Program-made: the position numbers and the translations under genes
The notes under the pieces: model-generated
Databases searched by the model: none
Told to the model about the DNA's origin: nothing
What the model saw: the letters and a program-made list of their open reading frames with translations, nothing else
In this document: piece by piece, positions 60,085-64,000 of the stretch
Layout: each line of letters starts with the position of its first letter
Position numbering within the stretch: the stretch's first letter is position 1
NCBI RefSeq assembly: GCF_001698125.1
Contig: NZ_CP013854.1
Location: forward strand, 5,642,001-5,706,000
Source of the DNA: Pseudonocardia sp. HH130630-07
GTDB lineage: Bacteria; Actinomycetota; Actinomycetes; Mycobacteriales; Pseudonocardiaceae
DNA length: 64,000 bases
Reading direction: 5' to 3'

Positions 60085-62726
60085 CGTGCGGTCTCTCCGT
60101 TCACGGTCACGGATGCGGTGCTCGGCGCAACGACGGGCAGCGCAGCGGTGGGCTGTGCGGGTGCGGGCGATGCCGGGGCCGGCTGGGCGGGGGCGGGCTG
60201 GGCGGGGGCGGCGCTCACGGGGGCCGCGACCGCCCGGGCGGGGTTGCCCTCCCAGAAGGCGCCGTCGGGGACCTCCTCGCCCTTCATGAGGAAGGCGTCG
60301 CAACCGATCCGGGCGCCCCGGCCGACCACGGAGCCGTAGTGCAGGAACGAGCCGATGTCGAGGCAGGCGCCGGGCCCCACGACGATGGGCGCGGACTTGA
60401 ACGTGCCGTCCTCCTGCGAGTGGCACTGGATCACCGACCCGGCGTTGAGGACCGCGTCGTCGCCGATCGTGACGAGCGTCCGCTCGGTCAGCGCGCAGCC
60501 GTCGTCGAACACCCGCCGGCCGACACGGACACCGAGGGCCCGGGACACCACGTTCTTGAACGGCGTGCCCGCCAGCATCCGGTCCCAGCCCTGGATCACG
60601 AGCTTCCAGTACCGCTCGTGCCACCAGAAGTACGGGTCGTAGACCGAGCAGAACCGGCCCCGCAGCGGGCGGCCGAGCGTGGCGAGACGCTCGACCACGG
60701 ACGTGTAGACCATCGTGAACAGCAGCGAGATCAGCAGCTGGATGCCGACCATCACCGGCCCCAGCGGGACCAGCAGGTCGGCCATCGCGACCGTCAGCAT
60801 CGCGATGCCGAACAGGCTGCCCCACCGGACCAGCAGTGCCAGACCGATCGAGCGGCGGTTGTAGCGGTTCTTGGCCCGCAGCCGCTCGTGCAGGTCGAGC
60901 CCGGTCTCCAGGTGCCCGAACGCGGTGTCCCGGCGCACCGTGCGGGGGATCTCGAAGGGCGGCGACCCGAGCAGGCCGACGCCGCTGCGGACCGGGCCGT
61001 CGGTCGGCACCAGGGTCTTGGTCGCGAGCAGGCAGTCGTCACCGACCCGCGCTCCGGACGGGTAGGCGATCCGGTTCCCGAGGAAGCTGTTCGCACCGAG
61101 TCGTGTCCGATTGATCACGAATGCACTGTCCGAATAGTCCGCATTGATGATCGACAGACCGTCGGCGACCATGGTCCCGGTGCCGATCGAGCTCGCGAAC
61201 GGCGTCTCGTGCTTCACGGCCGTGCCGAAATTCGTCCCGGTCTGCGGGCGGCGACGGAGATCGTGACCGATCATCCGCAGATATCCGACGATGTAGGAGC
61301 TGTCCCCCAGCAGGTAGGTGAAGAATCTGATGTTCGTCGTCCGGATGATCGTGCGGTGCAGCGTGTAGCGGAATCCGTAGAGGCGGTAGGGGCGGCCTTC
61401 CACAGTCCCGAGCGTCAGTACCCGGGCGAGCAGGGTCGTCGCGAACAGCGCGGCCAGGATGCCGCCGAGCAACACCCCGCCGGAGACCGCGAGCGTCTCC
61501 AGGTAGATCAGCGGCGAGCCGAGCTGCGCGGAACCGTCACCGAGCACGGTCTGCAGGGCCGGGATCCGCAGCAGCGCCGCGTCGACGACGCCGGATCCCA
61601 GCGGCAGCCAGACCAGCAGCAGGGTGGCCAGCTGGCCGAGGCCGTAGCCGAACCGGCGGACCGGGCCGCTCGGTGCGGCGGACGGGCCGCCGGGATCGCC
61701 GCCGCCCGGCCGGGCCGGGGTGCCCCACCAGGTCTGCCCGGCCGGGATCGTCTGCCCGGTGTGCAGCGACGACGAGTGCGCCAGCCGGCCCCCGTCCCCG
61801 ATCTCGGTACCGATGTCGACCACCGTGGTCTCACCGACCACGGCACCCGCACCGACGGTGACCCGGCCGGTCCGGATCAGGCCGGGCTCGGCCCGGTAGC
61901 AGGTCAGGATCGAGTCCTTGCGCAGGACCGCACCGGCACCCACCGTCAGCAGGTCGGGGCAGGCCGGCACGACCCGGGAGAGCATCACGACGCCCGGGCC
62001 GATCCGCGCTCCGAGTGCACGCAGGTACAGCGGCAGCAGCGGCGACCCGGCCGCGACCAGGAGCAACGGGTTGGTCCGGACCAGCGTCCTGGCGAGCCAG
62101 AACCGGAAGTAGCCGAGCCCCCACAGCGGGATCTCCCGCTCGGTCCAGCGGCCGACGAGCACCCACTTCGCGGCGATCGGCAGCACGGCGAACACGGTGA
62201 AGGCGATCGCGACGGCGGCGAGCGAGCGGAGGTAGAACTCCAGCAGGCCGGACCCGCCCGCGATCCAGAGGTACGCGGTACCGAGCACCGTCCCGTAGCC
62301 GAGGGTGAACGCCACGAACGTGAGCAGCTGGGCGGCACCGCACCAGAGGTAGGCCGCGGTCGACGCCGGTCGCGGCGCGGCGGGCGGACCGGCTGCGGGC
62401 TCCTCGGTGGTCCCGTCGGCCGGAGCGGCGGCCGGCGCCGGCGGAGCCGACACGGCCAGCGCCGCGGCGAGCTCACGCACGCTCGGGTGGGCGTAGACGT
62501 CGGTCATGGACACGTGCCCGAGCCCGGGGCGGCGGCGGATCCGGGCGCAGAACCGGGCCAGCACCATCGAGTCCGCGCCGACGTCGGTGAAGAAATGATC
62601 GGTCGGCGCGACCGGGAATCCGATCATCTCGCCGATCACCGCACAGAGATCGTCCTCCACGCTTTCTTCCGGAACGATCACCGGTGGCGCGGTGAGCGCA
62701 CGTTCCGTTGCCTGATCGACGGACAT
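60081..62726 (-). CDS. Pls-like carrier/membrane/triple LbH protein (terminal part of a poly(amino acid) synthetase)
   Basis: The 881-residue protein has a carrier domain at its N-terminus (about 22-92, DVGADSM with Ser53). It then has about six membrane helices (two near 128-191, two near the middle, two near 690-740) separated by three left-handed beta-helix domains rich in hexapeptide motifs (for example LTVGAGAVLRKDS, NSFLGNRIAYPSGARVGDD and VVGRGARIGCDAFLM). This is the order seen after the A domain in Pls (epsilon-poly-lysine synthetase), where the tandem domains couple residues. The A domain is in the separate next gene. ATG 62726 has GGAGG eight bases upstream; ATG 62732 and 62771 are alternatives. 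Confidence 0.85.
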   Translation of the reverse strand: MSVDQATERALTAPPVIVPEESVEDDLCAVIGEMIGFPVAPTDHFFTDVGADSMVLARFCARIRRRPGLGHVSMTDVYAHPSVRELAAALAVSAPPAPAAAPADGTTEEPAAGPPAAPRPASTAAYLWCGAAQLLTFVAFTLGYGTVLGTAYLWIAGGSGLLEFYLRSLAAVAIAFTVFAVLPIAAKWVLVGRWTEREIPLWGLGYFRFWLARTLVRTNPLLLVAAGSPLLPLYLRALGARIGPGVVMLSRVVPACPDLLTVGAGAVLRKDSILTCYRAEPGLIRTGRVTVGAGAVVGETTVVDIGTEIGDGGRLAHSSSLHTGQTIPAGQTWWGTPARPGGGDPGGPSAAPSGPVRRFGYGLGQLATLLLVWLPLGSGVVDAALLRIPALQTVLGDGSAQLGSPLIYLETLAVSGGVLLGGILAALFATTLLARVLTLGTVEGRPYRLYGFRYTLHRTIIRTTNIRFFTYLLGDSSYIVGYLRMIGHDLRRRPQTGTNFGTAVKHETPFASSIGTGTMVADGLSIINADYSDSAFVINRTRLGANSFLGNRIAYPSGARVGDDCLLATKTLVPTDGPVRSGVGLLGSPPFEIPRTVRRDTAFGHLETGLDLHERLRAKNRYNRRSIGLALLVRWGSLFGIAMLTVAMADLLVPLGPVMVGIQLLISLLFTMVYTSVVERLATLGRPLRGRFCSVYDPYFWWHERYWKLVIQGWDRMLAGTPFKNVVSRALGVRVGRRVFDDGCALTERTLVTIGDDAVLNAGSVIQCHSQEDGTFKSAPIVVGPGACLDIGSFLHYGSVVGRGARIGCDAFLMKGEEVPDGAFWEGNPARAVAAPVSAAPAQPAPAQPAPASPAPAQPTAALPVVAPSTASVTVNGETAR

Positions 62727-63239
62727 CGTCATCACCTCCCCGGCCGGATCCGCGTGTGTGTCGGTCGGCATCGTCACAGACTTTCTCCGTGTTACGGGAC
62801 TGGAAATTCGGCCACCCGCACAGACCAACGGAAAGGGGGTCCGTCGACCCACGGCAGCATCGGGCGCCGCGGCCCTCCCCTGCCGCGGTCCCGTGGTCAC
62901 ATCGCCCTGCGACCTATGCCAGTGCATTCGGGACGCGCCCCCGAATCGGTTCACACCACGACCGGGTGTGACGCACATCACTACTACCGGAATCGAGTGG
63001 GCCGCCGGGATCCGTTGTGCCACCGGAAGAACCGGCGGGACGTCCGGACATGCCGGTGCGCCACCGGGTCGGCGGTCCCGGTGGCGCACGCGGGGGCGGC
63101 AGCAGTCGCAGGGCCGACCGGCTGGGGACCCGGCCGGCCGGGCGGGCTCCGACACCCGGCCCGACGCGGCTGCTGCCGCCGGCTCCTCAGCCCGAGGTGC
63201 CTCCGACTCGGAGGCACCCGCCCCGGACGGCGGATCCCC
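62727..63239. other. Upstream region of the Pls/Dap operon, no gene seen
   Basis: This 513-base gap lies between the Pls-like gene and the GH65 gene, both on the minus strand. Part of it (about 62770-62830 and 62950-63000) is AT-richer. It contains a CRP-type palindrome, and a CATAGG-like -10 box on the minus strand near 62913-62919 may be the operon promoter. No coding frame is convincing; the far end (63010-63230) is GC-rich and featureless. Confidence 0.5.
62967..62982. promoter_or_regulatory. CRP/GlxR-type binding site
   Basis: TGTGA-CGCACA-TCACT matches the CRP-family consensus TGTGA-N6-TCACA in nine of ten defined positions. It lies about 240 bases upstream of the Pls-like start codon and 257 bases after the GH65 stop. 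If a cAMP receptor protein binds, the operon would be tied to carbon state. Confidence 0.55.
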
Positions 63240-64000
63240 TCACCGCACGCCGCCCGGGGTGACGGTGCAGGGATCGTCGGCGACCAGGACCACAGGGACC
63301 CCGTCCACGACGATCTCGACCTTCGTCGAGGGCGCGGCACGCAGAGTGAAGATCCACTCCGCGTGGCCGAGGTCCACCTCCACGATGTCGCCGCGCCAGT
63401 ACACGCTGAACTGCAACCGCTCGCAGCGCGCCGGGAGCCGGGGGTCGAACGAGAGCCGGTCGGACAGCGCACGCATACCGCCGAAACCGTGCACGGCGAT
63501 CTGCCACGTCCCCGCTGCGGCGGCGATGTGCATGCCCTCCGCGGTGTTGCCCTGGTTGTCGTCGAGATCCACGTAGGCCGAACGCTCGAAGTAGCGCACT
63601 GCCGACTCCGCGTCGCCGACCCGGAGCCCGAGGACCGCGTGGATCGCCGGGCTGAGCGAGGACTTGTGCAGCGTCCGTTCCTCGTAGAAGCGGAAGTTGG
63701 TGCGCTGCACCTCGACCGGGTACTCCCTGGGCAGCAGGTACATCAACATGAGGACGTCGGGCTGCTTGAGCAGCGTGGTGTCCTCCAGGTTGAAGTGGTG
63801 GTAGCCGGCCGGGTACCGGGGCATGTCGTTGTCGTCCCAGCTCTCGATCGGCAGCTCGCGCAGTCCGAAGTAGCCGTCGAACTGCTCGATCACCCCCGAG
63901 GAGAGCTGCACGGGCGGACGGACGCGCGCGGCGGCCGCGACCCACCCGTCGACCTCGGCGCCCGAGAGCCCGATCTCGTCCGCGATCTCGGCGAGCCGCT
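63240..64000 (-). CDS. Glycoside hydrolase family 65 phosphorylase, 5' truncated by window edge
   Basis: Only the C-terminal 253 residues are in the window; the frame is open to base 64000. VIEQFDGYFGL, TLLKQPDVLMLMYLLP, HKSSLSPAIHAVLGL, NQGNTAEGMHIAAAAGTWQ and GFGGMRALSDRLSFDPRLP are the usual GH65 (trehalose, maltose or kojibiose phosphorylase) sequences of the (alpha/alpha)6 barrel's last part and the C-terminal beta-sandwich. The family reversibly phosphorolyses alpha-glucosides. The acid Glu would lie upstream of the edge. The specific disaccharide cannot be told from this portion. Confidence 0.9.
   Translation of the reverse strand, partial: RLAEIADEIGLSGAEVDGWVAAAARVRPPVQLSSGVIEQFDGYFGLRELPIESWDDNDMPRYPAGYHHFNLEDTTLLKQPDVLMLMYLLPREYPVEVQRTNFRFYEERTLHKSSLSPAIHAVLGLRVGDAESAVRYFERSAYVDLDDNQGNTAEGMHIAAAAGTWQIAVHGFGGMRALSDRLSFDPRLPARCERLQFSVYWRGDIVEVDLGHAEWIFTLRAAPSTKVEIVVDGVPVVLVADDPCTVTPGGVR

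Noticed and set aside
57169..60339. Open plus-strand frame of about 1056 codons
   Set aside because: It is antisense to the TauD and NRPS genes, whose motifs are complete. The translation is Arg/Pro/Gly/Val-rich with no domain; it is a typical high-GC shadow.
60081..62726. Simple hexapeptide acetyltransferase
   Set aside because: The carrier domain, the set of membrane helices and three separate LbH blocks do not fit a stand-alone acetyltransferase.
57568..62726. Epsilon-poly-lysine synthetase as a firm call
   Set aside because: The architecture is split and the neighbouring genes make Dap, not lysine; substrate identity cannot be fixed from sequence alone.
1..64000. tRNA, rRNA, CRISPR arrays, insertion sequences and phage genes
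   Set aside because: I looked for cloverleaf ends, direct-repeat arrays and transposase or integrase motifs and found none.

Overview
The window is very GC-rich, uses GTG starts freely and has tightly overlapping genes. It carries actinobacterial hallmarks: LacI/ROK carbohydrate loci, a cobL/cobM cobalamin block, a mymA-like monooxygenase operon and many TANNNT-N6-8-ATG/GTG leaderless starts. I infer a Pseudonocardiales chromosome, possibly Pseudonocardia. No rRNA, tRNA, CRISPR array, insertion sequence or prophage was seen.

Layout. (1) 1-14.3 kb is a carbohydrate region: a truncated ROK regulator, a GNAT acetyltransferase, galactokinase, glucose-6-phosphate dehydrogenase, two LacI repressors, a GH2 glycosidase, a sugar ABC importer (two permeases and a lipoprotein binding protein), a Gfo/Idh/MocA oxidoreductase, the remnant of a DUF6807 gene and a cupin protein. 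The second permease carries an apparent one-base frameshift near its start. (2) 14.3-18.1 kb is a minus-strand cobalamin operon (BluB-CobT fusion, cobL, cobM). (3) 18.2-32.2 kb is mixed metabolism and regulation: YchJ-like protein, CoA transferase, DUF4188, methyltransferase, DJ-1/PfpI, sugar porter, BisC-type molybdoenzyme, DinB, LysR, a MarR-MFS efflux pair, OhrR, baeRF-type protein and small membrane or hypothetical genes. (4) 32.4-37.0 kb is a small carotenoid-type operon: polyprenyl synthase, methyltransferase, CrtU-like FAD enzyme and a Rieske protein. (5) 37.0-38.8 kb is an XRE-Nudix-like gene bracketed by two copies of a palindromic repeat, with a half copy forming the end of the next gene. 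(6) 38.8-43.4 kb holds an AraC regulator divergent from a monooxygenase/SDR/hydrolase operon, resembling virS-mymA of mycobacteria. (7) 43.3-52.2 kb holds SRPBCC, PQQ-type sugar dehydrogenase, mtnA, a KstD-like flavoprotein, a small secreted protein, a four-CBS protein, a second GH2 enzyme and a MerR regulator. (8) 52.4-62.7 kb is a six-gene minus-strand operon. (9) The right edge holds the C-terminal part of a GH65 phosphorylase.

The most interesting part is the operon at 52.4-62.7 kb. SbnA and SbnB homologues should make L-2,3-diaminopropionate (Dap). Next to them are a one-module adenylation-thiolation protein and a carrier-domain/membrane/triple left-handed-helix protein that resembles the back half of Pls-type poly(amino acid) synthetases. 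A TauD/SyrP-like dioxygenase and a Wzz-like chain-length protein complete the operon. Together they suggest a split Pls-type assembly line that makes a Dap homopolymer or Dap-containing product, perhaps exported or length-controlled by the Wzz-like protein. This is an inference from domain content and order; the product is unknown.
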